A stretch of 64,000 nucleotides of DNA, taken from Aureobasidium sp. EXF-3400 (Eukaryota > Ascomycota > Dothideomycetes > Dothideales > Saccotheciaceae). The stretch spans positions 1 to 64,000 of the forward strand of contig SWBL01000258.1 of NCBI GenBank assembly GCA_024195585.1, written 5' to 3'. Below are positions 32,728 through 45,043 of the stretch, in pieces (within the stretch, counting starts at the first letter, position 1; every line of letters begins with the position of its first letter). The notes under the pieces were generated by a model. It was not told the DNA's origin. It worked only from the letters and a program-made list of their open reading frames with translations, and ran no database searches. Made by a program: the position numbers and the translations under genes.

Positions 32728-35582
32728 TTATATACTGCGACATAGAGACAGATTGTTCAGAATCCGCCTGACTTTTCGACCGCTGCCCCATCTTCCAATT
32801 TCCGACACCAGCTTCGACCCTTCGACGAGAACTCGTTCTGGTCCGCCAGCACCACGAATACTTCCTACACCTCGGAGAGTTGGTATCATCGCTCTGCCGT
32901 TTGTGACAAAACATCGTGCCAGTTCCGGTTCCAGTGGCTGATCTATCGCAATGCTGATCGGCTGTAACTGCGTGTCTGAGTATCGTCGTTGTAGCCCTGG
33001 GCCGGTGCTTGTTGCCGTTGTCATGAATGACCCATACGCCCAGAGAGTCAGTGTCGCGAGTAAAATTGCTGATGGCTCGTAGAAGCTGCTTGTGTGAAAG
33101 GCATGTAGGTGTCGCAACAGTGCTCCAGAATGTAAAGCCGCAAGTCGAGCTTTGCTTGCGTCCTCGTTGACCCATCTACGTATTGACGTACGTAGATCTA
33201 GCATCTGTGCCGAACTTATACTGCTGTCCTCTTTTGTCATTCCATATGCTAGATCGCAAATGGTCTGGAAAGGTGCAAACAGCACGATTCTGGCCAGGTG
33301 GAGGTGGAGCAAAGTGGCATGTTCCACGCCCGAGGCCGCCTTGACGATGTTGTTGGCACTTCGCTCGAGTACATCAAGTGATTCCGAAGCGAAATGTCTC
33401 CAGCGAGTGTACATGGATACTTGGTGTGGTCGCGGTTGAGATTGTATCTCGAATCTTTCCATCTCCCAGCATTGGTGATAGAAACCATGAACCAGTATTA
33501 TGCGGGCAAACTCGCCCATGGTATTTTGTACAGATCTTTCGTGTTGTAAGGATTGCAAAGACGATAAAAGTGTTATGTTCGCTAGTTTTGTCAGTCAGTT
33601 TCAATGAGTGAGAATTGGTAGCCACGTACAAGGCGAGAATTGGAATATATGATGCCATTGCAAGGCTGTCTTCGCTTCCCAAAGCACTTCTTGACATGGA
33701 AGGGGCATGCTTCCATCTGCCAGCGTAAGTCTCGGCTGCACTTGGAATTGATAAGCCCACATCGTGTCAAGCATCTTTGACAAGCATTAGTACATATACA
33801 CACATAACGTTTCCATGCACTTACCCATATTGCATATCCCGTACGTCGACAAGACTCGAGTTGAACCCATCGCTTCCAAAACTCGGATTCTGAACCCTCC
33901 GGAGCATAGGTAGTAAAACCAGTCTCTGACATTTTCCACTCAAGCTGACAAAACGAAATCAAATCCGTTAAGAACTCATTGTAAGCGGATTCTTGCCAAC
34001 TTTCCTCTCCACTGTATATTTGGTTGATACAAGCTAGCAACTTCGCTTGACAAAGCGTGATACGATCTATCCTCTCACGACGATCCTGGAAGCAATCAGT
34101 ATTGTGGGTTTTCAACTCGTCAGAGATGAGCAGCTTACCAATGCAGAGATTGCTCGACGCAAGAACTCATCAAAGCACAAAGAGTATTCCTCAGACTGTT
34201 CGAAGTCAGACATGTGGCTTCCGATAGTCAGAACAGCCAAGCTAAGAATCCAGTGGCTTCCGTTAAGGTCCAGCGTCGGGTGATGAAGGATAGGCAGTAC
34301 AGGATGGAAGCTGTCCAGATATAGCTTGACCAGTGCATTCAAAGTTTTCAGCGAAGGAAAACAGCTTGAGCTATATGGTGGCTGATACGCCGTCAACCCA
34401 GTACAGACGCTTGCAAAGGATCTTTGTATGCTAGAATATGTTTGTTCGGACAACATATTGAAGCTAACATAGCTATTGTCCTGGAAAGTTGGTATAATAT
34501 CACCAGATAAGGGAAAGTTGAACCGACGCCTGCGACTTAGATAAGTGGTTGCGGGAGCAAAAGATCTGTGGAACGATCCACGGATGTCCGTACGGTTAGG
34601 GGTTGGTTCCTCTCGGAGGCTGGCAAGCGTAAGCGGTGAACCGGGACTGTCAGAATCCAAGATGACAGTCTTTGACCTCAGACTGGGTACAAGTCGAGGC
34701 CTTCTAGATAATTGATCCAGACTTGCATGGCGATCTCGTGGAAATGGCGAGCCCTGGGGTATCTCAAACGAGGCTTCTGTGCCCGAATACGATCCTTCAA
34801 AAGGCGACAAAGCGGCTTGTGGCGCGATAGCAGTATGTGGCAATAGGGGTTGAGAGTATGTTGGAAACGATCCTGGGATAAACAGAGGAGGCTGGGATGT
34901 CATCCCTGGATGTGAATCATAGCTCCATGTCTCTGTAGCAATAGTAATGGGTTGTTCCGGATATGGTATGGTATGACCGATATACGGCAATGACTGCTCT
35001 AGTTGTCGAGGAAATGCTGTGGACTCCAGCGCTGAGGACGAGATATTTTCCGATGTCCCGGGTGTAGACGCATAGTCCGATATAGCAGACGATGGTGAGT
35101 CCAGAGCCTGTGACGGACTCGCAGCACTCGGATATACGCAATCGACATTCTTCGAGCTGCACCTCTCGCAAGGCAAGGTTCCGTTGCAGCGGACTTTACT
35201 ACCTGCACACTCCTTGCAAGCTCTTGCTCCTTTGAGCTTCGAAACTCCAGGGTCTTTCTGATGTATCAGTTCATGTCGCTGGAGTGTGTCACTACGCAAG
35301 AGATGTCAGTTAACCCAATCAATTTGTAGAGCATATGACCGAAGTTGTGACATACAGTCGATTGAATCCTTTATTGCATGCTGCACACTTGAAAGATCGA
35401 GCCTCGCCATGACTATTGGCATGGCGTCTTAAATGCTCGATTCTTCCAAAACTGCGATGGCATTGAGGGCATTGAAAGCTGGTGTCTTCCCGTTTTCTTC
35501 TCTTTCTATTACTAGCAGAGCTTGACGACCCCTCAGGTGCGTCTGTATACTCTTCTTGAGTGATATTGTCATTCCCAAACAT
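32728..35582 (-). CDS. Transcription factor with two C2H2 fingers, a Zn2Cys6 cluster and a fungal TF domain
   Basis: Five exons (35582-35356, 35291-34139, 34085-33825, 33774-33630, 33581-32728) give 879 aa. Two C2H2 fingers lie at about residues 37-60 (CPQCHRSFGRIEHLRRHANSH) and 66-88 (CAACNKGFNRLDTLQRHELIH), the second split by intron 1. A Zn2Cys6 cluster follows at about 98-128 (CKECAGSKVRC, then CERCSSKNVDC). A disordered Ser/Pro region precedes the fungal-specific regulatory domain, which begins near LVKLYLDSFHPVLPILHHPT. Later landmarks are FWKRWVQLESCRRTGYAIWM, then PLPCQEVLWEAKTALQW, and MGEFARIILVHGFYHQCW. Dual-finger regulators of this kind are typical of filamentous ascomycetes. The start at 35582 is the first ATG in frame. 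Targets are unknown. Confidence 0.85.
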
Positions 35583-36286
35583 GTTCAATCAGCAGGTCGA
35601 TGTAGCTTGACGTTACCCAAAGCCACAAACTTGAGACATGCGCCGGGAACACTTCGTGCATTGCAGTGGTGGGATGAGGACCTGGGGCAGGAGCCGGGGT
35701 AGATGAGGATGTATAATCATTGTGTTAATATTAGCCGTATTGTCGTCTCTGCAGAACTGACGTGCGATGATGGGGTGGAGGAGGAAATCAGCGGGGTGGA
35801 AGAAGGAAGCTCGGTTAAAGAGACCAATCTCTCAAATCAGCCGAGCGTACAAACCATCATCCCAGCACTTCTAGAATCAAATTCGCCAGACAAGAGATCG
35901 TTCACCAATTGTACCTTATTATCCAACATGCAAGCTAACAAGAGCTTAACGTGTCTTTGCCCCTCAAGAGAATGACAATCGACAACCATTGCAAGCAAGA
36001 AAGTGGCAAGCAAGAAAATGATTGATATTATGTCTGGAATTAACAACGACTGTTTGAGAATTTGCCTGGCGGAGACCTAGTCCTCGCATTCATCACAGTA
36101 ACAGCATTCTTGACAAGCTTGGGAGTTTACTCGCACAGCAAAAAGATCTTGCTGGCAAGGAAAGTTGGCCTTCATAAGAAGCTGAATAGTACTGGTCTTC
36201 ACGTCACCTCCAAAAGCTCGACGCAGCGCTGGGACAGACAAGGTGTGGCGATTCCTTTCTGAGCCAAAAGACAGCTCTGCGGCGTA
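35583..36286. other. Upstream region of the C2H2/Zn2Cys6 gene
   Basis: About 700 bases without a credible gene. It contains the promoter of the regulator and the 3' side of the broken frame at 36287-36868. Confidence 0.4.
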
Positions 36287-36868
36287 CTACGACAAGCTGG
36301 TCGAGACTCTAGGTGTGATGATGAACTTGAGGGCGATCCTGACTTTGATACTCCAGAGAAGCATGTGCAAGGCTGAGAGCTTGTCGGCAGCCGGCTCACC
36401 AGCGATCATGGTGTCGTTGTCGTGCTTGTTCAGGATGACTCTTGCGAAATAGCTGACTTTGTTGTTGCCAGGCAGCCACTCCAATTGTGGGATGGGTGCA
36501 ATCTGGATGTGCAAATCGTGCAGAGTAAGGCTGGAAAGGCGTTTGTAAGTGGACCTGGACATATCTCTTTGCGGTAATGGACTGCTGGAGAGAAGGATCC
36601 AGGCATCGACTAAGAAGGCAGTGTCAGAATTGTCAAGGCCAGGGCTTTGGGTAAGCATACCAACGATCTTGGTCAATATCCGGTCATCGGTTTGCAGAGG
36701 CGAGAGATTTGCAGAGACCTTTTCCTAAAAAACGAACATGGACGGGTTGAGTAGCGAGTTGCGAGTCTGCTCGATTGCACGATTTCGAGCATTGGCGTCT
36801 AGCTGCGTGACATGTTGGCGCAGTGCATGGTAGCCGATACAATTGCACGTAACCAGCAAATCGCTCAT
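36287..36868 (-). pseudogene. Interrupted reading frame, unknown protein
   Basis: An ATG at 36868 opens 47 codons with normal composition (MSDLLVTCNCIGYHALRQHV), then a TAG at 36727-36725. The same frame continues for about 145 codons to a stop at 36287. The second part (SPLPQRDMSRSTYKRLSSLT, PQLEWLPGNNKVSYFARV, HMLLWSIKVRIALKFIITP) looks like a real protein. The TAG is preceded by a T-run (GTTCGTTTTTTAG), so it could instead be an intron acceptor, though no good upstream donor in the right phase was found. The frame is also open upstream to 37090 without an ATG. I do not recognise the family. Confidence 0.4.
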
Positions 36869-37336
36869 CTTGGTACGGAATGCGATTTGATCTGGAAAAA
36901 TAGGTAAGGTATGGTGATGGAGGAAGTATGGATGGGCCGGTCGACCCTCCCAGTATACTAAAGTCTGTGACGCCCACCCACTTTCACAACTATGCACGAA
37001 GCTATCAAAATGCACAAATGTTTCTAGCTCGACGACGAGTCCATACAGACCCGCTAATAGCACGACTCCCAGTAGATGCTTCCTATTCACTGTACTCCGT
37101 ATGGAATGAGCATTCCCATAGCTACATGCGTGACATACTTCCGCATATGAGAACCAGACCTGTCTCGGTCTCGGAAGTGCTCGGAGTTAAGTTTGGATGT
37201 ACGTCATGATGAACTCTAGTGACGGAGTGTCGATTTATTTGTTGAACGAAACAACGAAAGAACGGCGAACACTGCAGTTTTCTAACTTCACAACTCATCC
37301 AACACCTCATACTGATATCTTAAAACTTTCACAAAT
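36869..37336. other. Region upstream of the SDR gene with a weak 5S-like segment
   Basis: About 470 bases between divergent genes. At about 37127-37197 the plus strand resembles the first half of a 5S rRNA in layout (ACATGCG start, GAGAACCAGACC block, GCTCGGAGTTAAG block), but the second half is missing. I treat it as an uncertain relic and not as a functional gene. Confidence 0.25.
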
Positions 37337-38178
37337 ATGTCACCTAGATCTTTGGACTTCAACTGTGCCCTGGTCACCGGAGGCGCTGGAGGTATCGGAA
37401 GAGCCATCGCCGAATACTTCGTCTCGCAAGGCAAAAAGGTTATCATCGTGGGCCGCACAGAGTCCAAGCTACAGTCAGCAAGCAAAGAGATTGGCGCCGA
37501 CTACTATGTCTTGGACACTGGAGATATCAAGTCCATTCCAAGCTTCATTCAGAAAATCACAAAGGATCACCCCGAGCTCGACTGCCTCGTAAACAATGCT
37601 GGCGTCCAGAGACCTCTGAATGTGAACGATATGTCGGCCGAAGAGTTCCTCGAGAAGGGAGATGCTGAGATCAACATCAATGTCCGAGGACCCATGCACT
37701 TGGCTGTTGGCCTCCTGTCTCACTTCAAGTCCAAGAAGTCGGCCGTCATCATGAATGTCTCGTCCGTCCTTGGCTTCATCCCATTCAGCATTATCAACCC
37801 GGTCTACAATGGAACCAAGGCTTTTGTGCACTTCAACACGATGAATTTGAGATCTCAGCTGGAACAGGCCGGATCGTCTATCAAAGTGATCGAAATTGCA
37901 CCGCCCTCTGTTGGAACCGACTTGCACAGAGAAAGAGAGGACCCGGATGACAACAAGAAGGACAAGAACCCCAGCGCTCTGTCTGTTGAAGAGTTCATGG
38001 ATGAGGTGAAGAAGGGATGGCAGGAGGACCGTGATTGCATCGGCGCTGGACCGAGCCAAAAAGTGGTCGACAGGTAAGTTCAGGCATCACAGTTTGGGAA
38101 CATCAAAAGGCAGGACTAATTAGTCGCAGATGGTACAACGAGTTCGGGCCTGAATACAAGAAGGCCGAAGGCAAGTGA
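37337..38178 (+). CDS. Short-chain dehydrogenase/reductase (SDR), DltE-like
   Basis: Exons 37337-38073 and 38130-38178 give 261 aa, the standard classical-SDR length. The cofactor motif is ALVTGGAGGIGRAIAEYF (TGxxxGIG), the next landmark is CLVNNAGVQRP (NNAG), and the active site is MNVSSVLGFIPFSIINP with VYNGTKAFVHF (Ser, then YxxxK). VGRTESKL after strand 2 (Arg following Gly) suggests NADP(H) preference. The end, VDRWYNEFGPEYKK, is completed by the second exon. Substrate unknown. It resembles the DltE/YoxD-type oxidoreductases common in fungi, which act in the cytosol. Confidence 0.87.
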
Positions 38179-38511
38179 GGTTTGAACAATTGATTTGCCG
38201 GAAGGATCGGCGGCCGAAGTGCCGAGCGACTGTTTCCAAGCCAACTACTCCACGCGAAACAAACAACATGGATGGTCCATACAAGGCAGCATGGACGAGC
38301 TATCAAGAAAGCGGTGCGCCTAACAGAAGTACCAATTTTAATTCAGCGATTTTTGCTTCGTCATATTCTAGCTCTGCCTGACCGCCGTTTTGATCTTCTG
38401 ACCTCTGAACTTACAAGCGTCTTTTTCTAGCATGCACATGGCGTGAGTGGAAGCAGATACAGCTTTACATTCCTCGCCTGTCGCCAATCACTCGCCGTAA
38501 CTGCCGCCAAC
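38179..38511. other. Intergenic region upstream of the chitin synthase
   Basis: About 330 bases; promoter and leader of the chitin synthase gene. The frame is open to 38443 with a GTG but the first ATG is at 38512. Confidence 0.45.
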
Positions 38512-41500
38512 ATGGGCTCTCGCTATGGCGACTCGTCTGTGTACAGCGACAACGAGGGCACGCCTGGTTCGCGCAATGCGTCAACCATGAGGCTGCTCAC
38601 CCACATCGACGAAAGTCCGTTTGAAGAGTATGTTCAGCAACCTTCTCAGTCCCAGAAGTCGGTCCCAGTCGACTCCAAGCCAGATCAAAACACTCGCTCG
38701 AGATTCAGCGTGCCTAGAAAGCAACCGAAAGAGCGCAATGCCATTGAAGACCTCCTTGAAGAGGCGCAGACATCGCTGTCGGCAACCAAGAAAGACAAAA
38801 AGAACCCCAACTTAACAAAGTCGTCTAGAGAAGCCGCCGAGGAGCTCCCACCCATGCCCGCTACCTTCGTCCCATACCACCCTTCGCGTCCGCCCTCGAG
38901 AGCCGTCTCGATCGTCGACGGAGCGCCCAACCTCCCACCGCCCTCAGACGCGCCGCCATTTTACTACGATCGTCCTTCATCTCGCTCCTCCCACCACTCA
39001 CCCTCGCGCTCCTGGTCGCCGACTCGCACATCCCTCGACTACACCGTCCCGCCCTCGTTCAATGCCCCATATGAGCCCGCCGACATCAATGGTAGTCCGA
39101 GACCTGGCTCACCCTCTAGTAAATACGGCGGTAGCTCGAAACGACCCCTCCCGCCGGCCCCGTTGTTCGCTGGTGTGCGTCCCAACTCCTCCGACGGCGA
39201 TAAGGATCTTTCAGATATGACAGCCATACCAGTCGGCGATGACGATGATCCTTTCACCGACGGCGAGCGCCCGGAACTTCTCAAGACCGACTCGTTCGCG
39301 TCTGATTCAAGCTACAACGAAGACGATTATGACGAGAAGGGCAACTATGAGCCTGCTCCAGATGGAAAGCAAGAACGCCGAGGCGCCAGACCTGCAGTCA
39401 TGTCCAGGAAGGAGGTTAAACTCATCAACGGAGAACTGATCCTAGAGTGCAAGATCCCCACCATTCTGTACTCTTTCTTGCCTCGCCGCGATGATATCGA
39501 GTTCACTCATATGCGTTACACGGCCGTCACATGCGATCCCAACGAGTTTGTTGAGCGTGGCTACAAGCTCCGCCAGCAGATTGGTAACACGACCCGTGAG
39601 ACCGAGCTGCTTATCTGTGTTACCATGTACAACGAAAACGAACTCGACTTCACACGCACCATGCACGGTGTTATGCGCAATGTCGCCCACTTCTGCAGCA
39701 GGCAAAAGTCTAGAACTTGGGGCAAGGACGGTTGGAAGAAGATTGTCATCTGCATCATTGCCGACGGTCGCAAGAAGGTTCACCCTCGAACATTAGATGC
39801 TCTTGCTGCTATGGGCGTCTACCAAGATGGTATCGCAAAGAACTCTGTCAATCAACGCGAAGTCACCGGCCACGTGTACGAGTATACCACCCAGGTGTCT
39901 CTTGATCCCGATCTCAAGTTTAAGGGTGCTGAGAAAGGCATTGTGCCCTGTCAGATGATCTTTTGTATGAAGGAGAAGAACGCGAAAAAGCTCAACAGTC
40001 ATCGATGGTTCTTCAACGCATTCGGGCAGGCATTGAAGCCTAATGTTTGTATCTTGCTCGATGTTGGTACAAGACCAGGAGACACTTCGTTGTATCACCT
40101 GTGGAAGGCGTTTGACAACGACTCGAACGTTGCAGGTGCAGCTGGTGAAATCAAGGCCGGTAAGGGAAAGAATTGGCTTGGCCTGTTCAACCCACTCGTG
40201 GCATCTCAAAACTTCGAGTACAAGATGTCCAACATTCTGGACAAGCCACTCGAGTCTGTCTTTGGTTATATCACTGTCTTGCCTGGCGCCCTGAGCGCTT
40301 ACCGATTTCACGCTCTCCAAAACGACGAGACTGGACATGGGCCTCTCAGCCAATACTTCAAGGGCGAGACGTTACACGGTCAGGATGCAGACGTTTTCAC
40401 TGCCAACATGTACCTTGCAGAGGATCGTATCCTTTGTTGGGAGCTGGTCGCCAAACGCAACGAATCCTGGGTGTTGAAGTATGTCAGACAAGCCACTGGT
40501 GAGACTGACGTGCCTGGTAAGCTTGTGTCCGAAAACTTGACTTTCGAATTATGCTGACATGTCCAGATGCCGTTCCAGAATTCATCTCTCAGCGCCGTAG
40601 ATGGCTGAATGGTGCTTTCTTCGCAGCAGTATATTCTCTTCTGCATTTCAAGCAGATCTGGTCCACTTCCCATTCTCCGATCCGAAAAGCTCTTCTCCAC
40701 ATTGAGTTCATCTATCAGTTCATTCAACTCACCTTTACCTGGTTCTCGCTCGGCAACTTTTATCTGACATTTTATTTCGTTGCTGGTTCCCTCTCGGATC
40801 CGAAGATTGACCCTACTGGAGGAAAAGTCAATCTCTGCAAATATGTTTTCACCATTCTACGATATGCATGTATCCTGACCATCGCCATGAATTTCATCTT
40901 GAGCATGGGCAACCGACCACAAGGATCGAAAAAGATGTTCTTCAGCTCGATGATAATATACGGAGTTATCATGGCGTACACCACCTTTGCTTCGATATGG
41001 ATTGTAGTGAAGGAGTTCAGCGGAGGCAAGATGGAGCTCGGCAACAACCTCTTCACCAACTTTATTGTCAGCACTCTCAGCACAATTGGGCTTTACTTCC
41101 TGATGTCCTTCCTCTATCTGGATCCTTGGCACATGTTTACCAGTTCCGCACAATACTTTGGCATGCTGCCTAGCTATATCTGCACACTCCAGATTTTCGC
41201 CTTCTGCAACGCCCATGATATTTCCTGGGGCACGAAGGGCGATAACACCGTCAGTACTGACTTGGGTGCCGCCAAGGCCTCAAAGGGCGGCACCGTCGAA
41301 CTTGAGATGCCGAGTGAACAGCTTGACATCGACAGTGGGTACGACACTGCTCTCCGCAATCTTCGTGACCGTATCGAAGTGGTTGAACCACCTCCAAGCG
41401 CCGCACAACAGCAAGAGGATTACTACCGTGGAGTCAGAACATATATGGTGACGATCTGGATGTCCACTAATGCCATTCTTGCCATGGCTGTCAGTGGAGC

Positions 41501-41807
41501 ATATGGCGAGACTGGCATTTCCAACAACGTCTACCTCAAATTCATCTTGTGGGCCGTTGCTGTTCTGGCCCTGTTCCGTGCCATCGGCTCTTCAACATTC
41601 CTTCTCATCAATGCGGTTCATTCAATCCTGGAGGGCAAGCTGAAATTTAGCGATCGCAGCTCCACAGGTAGTAAGACTACCTCGAGAAAGCGATATGGCT
41701 GGCGCAGCAAAATACCATCCTTGGGCTTCCTCAGGGGGAGTGGCACATGGATTAGCGATAAAGCTGGAGATGCGACTGTGGGAGTCAAAAGACTCTTCCA
41801 CAAATGA
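38512..41807 (+). CDS. Chitin synthase, division 1 (class I/II, ChsA/Chs2-like)
   Basis: Exons 38512-40516 and 40567-41807 give 1081 aa. Roughly 300 disordered N-terminal residues (Ser/Pro-rich) precede the catalytic part. This starts near [20 protein letters not shown] and [20 protein letters not shown]. Catalytic signatures are [50 protein letters not shown] (EDR) and [13 protein letters not shown] (QRRRW). At least seven membrane helices follow, with [14 protein letters not shown] between them as in classes I and II. The enzyme makes chitin from UDP-GlcNAc at the plasma membrane and extrudes it to the wall. The class could not be fixed by eye; class III and the myosin-headed classes V/VII are excluded by layout. 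The intron lies just before the QRRRW motif. Confidence 0.93.
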
Positions 41808-43423
41808 TTTGGATGACTTGCACATTTTGTTCCAGCCCCTGGGATAGATGAATGATAAATGGGCGTTGGATCTTTGTTTTTCCTTCTCGGTGACGATGGA
41901 TTGGTGGGTACTATGCTGTAACGCATGTATTATAATGACCTTGTGTGTACTTGAGTACATCTCCCTCTTCACTCTGCTATTTCTCGAACTCGATCTTTCG
42001 TGCTGCATCGCAAGCTCGACGTCAGCTTGGCTCTGTGATATGTGGCTTTACTGGCTGATCCAGAGTTCGCAAGTCGGGACACAAGATATCCGCGGTCGAT
42101 AATCGAAGAGCCCAGCCGATATTCATGGTACGATGATGTTAGCCGATTCGTCCCAACGTCTTCTACTCGTTTACATGGGCTTGCGCCTGCCATTTATCTA
42201 GGCACTCTGAGCATGATGTCATGCTTTACGCAAATTCCCGACTGCTCGCAGTCCCTGCTTTCTTCTCCAACTTCACATCCTCCTCTCTTTTGCGGAAATT
42301 TGAAAACATCCAGACAGGCCTCGTGACCGTCGGAGATCCATGAACAGAAGAGGACAAAACTTTCATGTCAAGTCGCCAGAAGAGATCAACACTAGCCGCA
42401 TGCCCGATGGTCTTGGCTTGGTACAATGTGCGGTCGTTTTCCCTTGTCCCCGCGCGGGGTTGGTTTATCGACTACATCCAATTGCATCGCGGTGCCTTGG
42501 CTGTTATGGCCGAAAGCCTTTTGACTTGTACCATGTCACGATGATCATATACGAAACAGCTCTGGGCTTGGTCAAGGAACCCGTGATGCCGAGAGGGATG
42601 GGTTGTTCGCAGCTCACCTACAGTTCCTGTGCCTGCGAGATAGAGTAAGACGAGATCTGATCGATCTGGTGTATAACACAGACAAGCATCAGAGGGTGGC
42701 TACGACACCTACTCACTAAATCAAGCGGCCGCTGTCCTCATCCCAATCGATGGAAGCCATCAGATCGTCCACGCGACTTCAAGACCCGCCCCCAGATCGA
42801 CTCCCCAGACGTCCTCCCTGTCCTCCCCAGAATTGCGGGGAAACTGTTTTCTGGCTGCGCTAACCTCCTACGGTTTTATGGTTACTCGAGTATCCGCATG
42901 CCCGAACGTACCTAGGAATGCTATGGGTCGATTTTGGCTCGCCTGTATTACACAAATCCAACATGCTGTGCAATGCAGGAGACATCGATTAGCACATGCT
43001 GGTTACCCTGTCAGCCATCTCGCATGGCCATCTGTCCGAGCTTTCTTATCAGAACGAGTCGATTGTTGTCATGCATCAGCTCTGTATCATTCAAGCCAAC
43101 CGCTCAACCGGGAGGAGGCGTCTGGGGTAGGTTCCAGCGGCGTGCGGCAGGTCGATCAATTGAAGCCCTGTACACAGAGTCAGGAGATCATGAGCCGTTC
43201 GTGACCTGTCCAGCGGGGTACGGCTTCTCTATGCTTTGATCTTCGTCGAGTTCAGCGGGTGCTGAGGCCTACGAGACGGGGTTTTCGGATGTGGTGCAGC
43301 CGCGGGTTGGAAGCCTTGCAGAAGGTATATATGCAGGTGCCCTCTGTTGTGGCAGCAACCATTCCTTCCCTATCTATCCATATCCTTCTCTTTCCTAAGC
43401 ATATATTCACGACTTCTGTCAAC
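41808..43423. promoter_or_regulatory. Upstream region of the acetate transporter: CreA-type sites and TATA box
   Basis: About 1.6 kb with no credible gene. A perfect 12-bp palindrome CCCCGCGCGGGG near 42448-42459 holds two opposed GCGGGG sites, the classic CreA/Mig1 consensus. Another GCGGGG lies at 42835-42840, with two CTCCCC sites just upstream (complement GGGGAG, part of CTGGGGAG). A TATATA element at 43326-43331 is about 95 bases before the ATG. Acetate permeases are often repressed by glucose, so this clustering fits, but function is inferred. Confidence 0.5.
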
Positions 43424-44590
43424 ATGGCAAACGAGGCAAACTACGGCACGCCCGAAAACCAGATGCACAATCCTAGTCCGCCATTGGAGAAGGATTTCAG
43501 TCATGGCGGTAAGTAACTATAAAGCACAATATCAAGCTCGTGCTGACAATGTATCAGACTATGGCAACAACCACATCGGAGGTGATGTCGACAGCGAGAC
43601 AGCACTCCGAAGAATTCGTACAGCTGGCAGCATCTCGATCTCGCCCGAGCTGTTCGAGAAGATGTACCTCTCTCCTCAGAACAAGGTTGCCGGTGAATTG
43701 AGAAAGACCTTCGGTAACCCTACGCCACTGTAAGTACTTTAGAGACTCTATGGAGATCTCAACTGACAGCATATCTAGCGCTTTGTGTGGATTCCTCCTC
43801 AGTCTGACCCCTCTGAGTTGTATGTTGATGGGGTGGCGAGGTGCTTCAAACACTGGTGCCTCTGATATCGGTGCCTACTTCTTCTTTGGTGGTCTCTTGA
43901 TGATTCTCGGTTCCATCGGCGAGGTAAGCTGTTGTTAATCCATGAATCATTTCTTCTTACTGACATTCTGATAGTGGTTGATCGGCAACACATTCCCATT
44001 CGTCGTCTTCGGCTCGTTCGGTGCTTTCTGGTTGACCTTTGCTGCAACTCTCCAACCATTCTACAATGCATATGGTGCCTTCTCGGCGGATGCCAATGCC
44101 CCTGGTGAAGGGTTGGCAACTGTCGAGTTCAATGCCAGTTTCGGTTCGTAACACAAGACTGTTGTACTATCTCTCGAACATCTACTGACATCTCACAACA
44201 GGCTTCTTCTTGGTCTTCATGGGCCTGCTGTGTCTGATCTACTTCATCTGCTCACTCAGAACCAACGTCGTCTTCGCCTTGATCTTCTTCACCCTCGTCC
44301 TCGCTTTCGGCTGCTTGACTGGTGCATACTGGAACCTTGCCATCGCTTACGGCAAACCTGCCGCATCAGCTGCCAGAGCCGCACATGCCGCCACTGCAAC
44401 CAAATGTCTTGTCGCTGCCGGTGCACTCACATTCGTCACCGACATGTGTGGCTGGTGGATCTTCTTTGCCATCATGCTCGCTTCTCTCGACTTCCCCTTC
44501 CAGGTCCCCGTCGGTGACCTCAGCACTCTCATCAAGGGTGCTACTGACAGGAAGAAGGCCAAGGAGGAGAAGGAGAGATACTCGGCCTAG
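43424..44590 (+). CDS. Acetate transporter, GPR1/FUN34/YaaH (AceTr) family
   Basis: Five exons (43424-43508, 43558-43729, 43779-43923, 43975-44143, 44202-44590) give 319 aa, slightly longer than typical Ady2/AcpA (about 280-300). Six helices are expected. The family motif appears as FGNPTPLALCGFLLSLTPLS, equivalent to the NPAPLGL signature. LMGWRGASNTGASDIGAYFF and WLIGNTFPFVVFGSFGAFW follow. The last exon has AAHAATATKCLVAAGAL and MCGWWIFFAIMLASLDFP, and the C terminus is Lys/Glu-rich. Members import acetate and related monocarboxylates or ammonium by proton coupling. The intron splitting the NPTPL signature supports the model. The promoter carries possible CreA sites. Confidence 0.9.
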
Positions 44591-45043
44591 ACGTTCTCCA
44601 TGGTTTCGTATGAGAGAATCTTCAGGTCGTCAGTCCAGACACCAGATTGAGGGCGATCGATATCACGGTGCTTATGAATAATTTGTTATAATGTCATGTA
44701 TATTAGGTCTGGGTAGACATATGGTATAAGTATGTCTACTCGGGTGGATTATGAATTTTCTGTTCCAATTTCAACGACCCTTGTTGGGAGTCTATTCTTC
44801 TGTCTCCAGCTGTGCTCGTATCACGTCTCCAATCTGCATCAATCGTCTTTACATAACTCCTTTGGTGGATACTGCGCAAGATTGCTGATAAGTGATCGAT
44901 GCTTGGATTCGTTCTTTCCATATCTTAATCATGTAGATTCCAAAAGTGACATACGAAATTGAAAAGGACGAAACACGCAGAAGTTGCAGCAGAAAGAACC
45001 AGCCACCCAAACTCCAGAAAGCACCTGCCTTCCCTTCCAAATC
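44591..45043. other. Convergent 3' intergenic region
   Basis: About 450 bases between the stop of the acetate transporter and the stop of the collagen-like gene on the other strand. AT-rich, with no coding frame or RNA gene seen. Confidence 0.45.
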
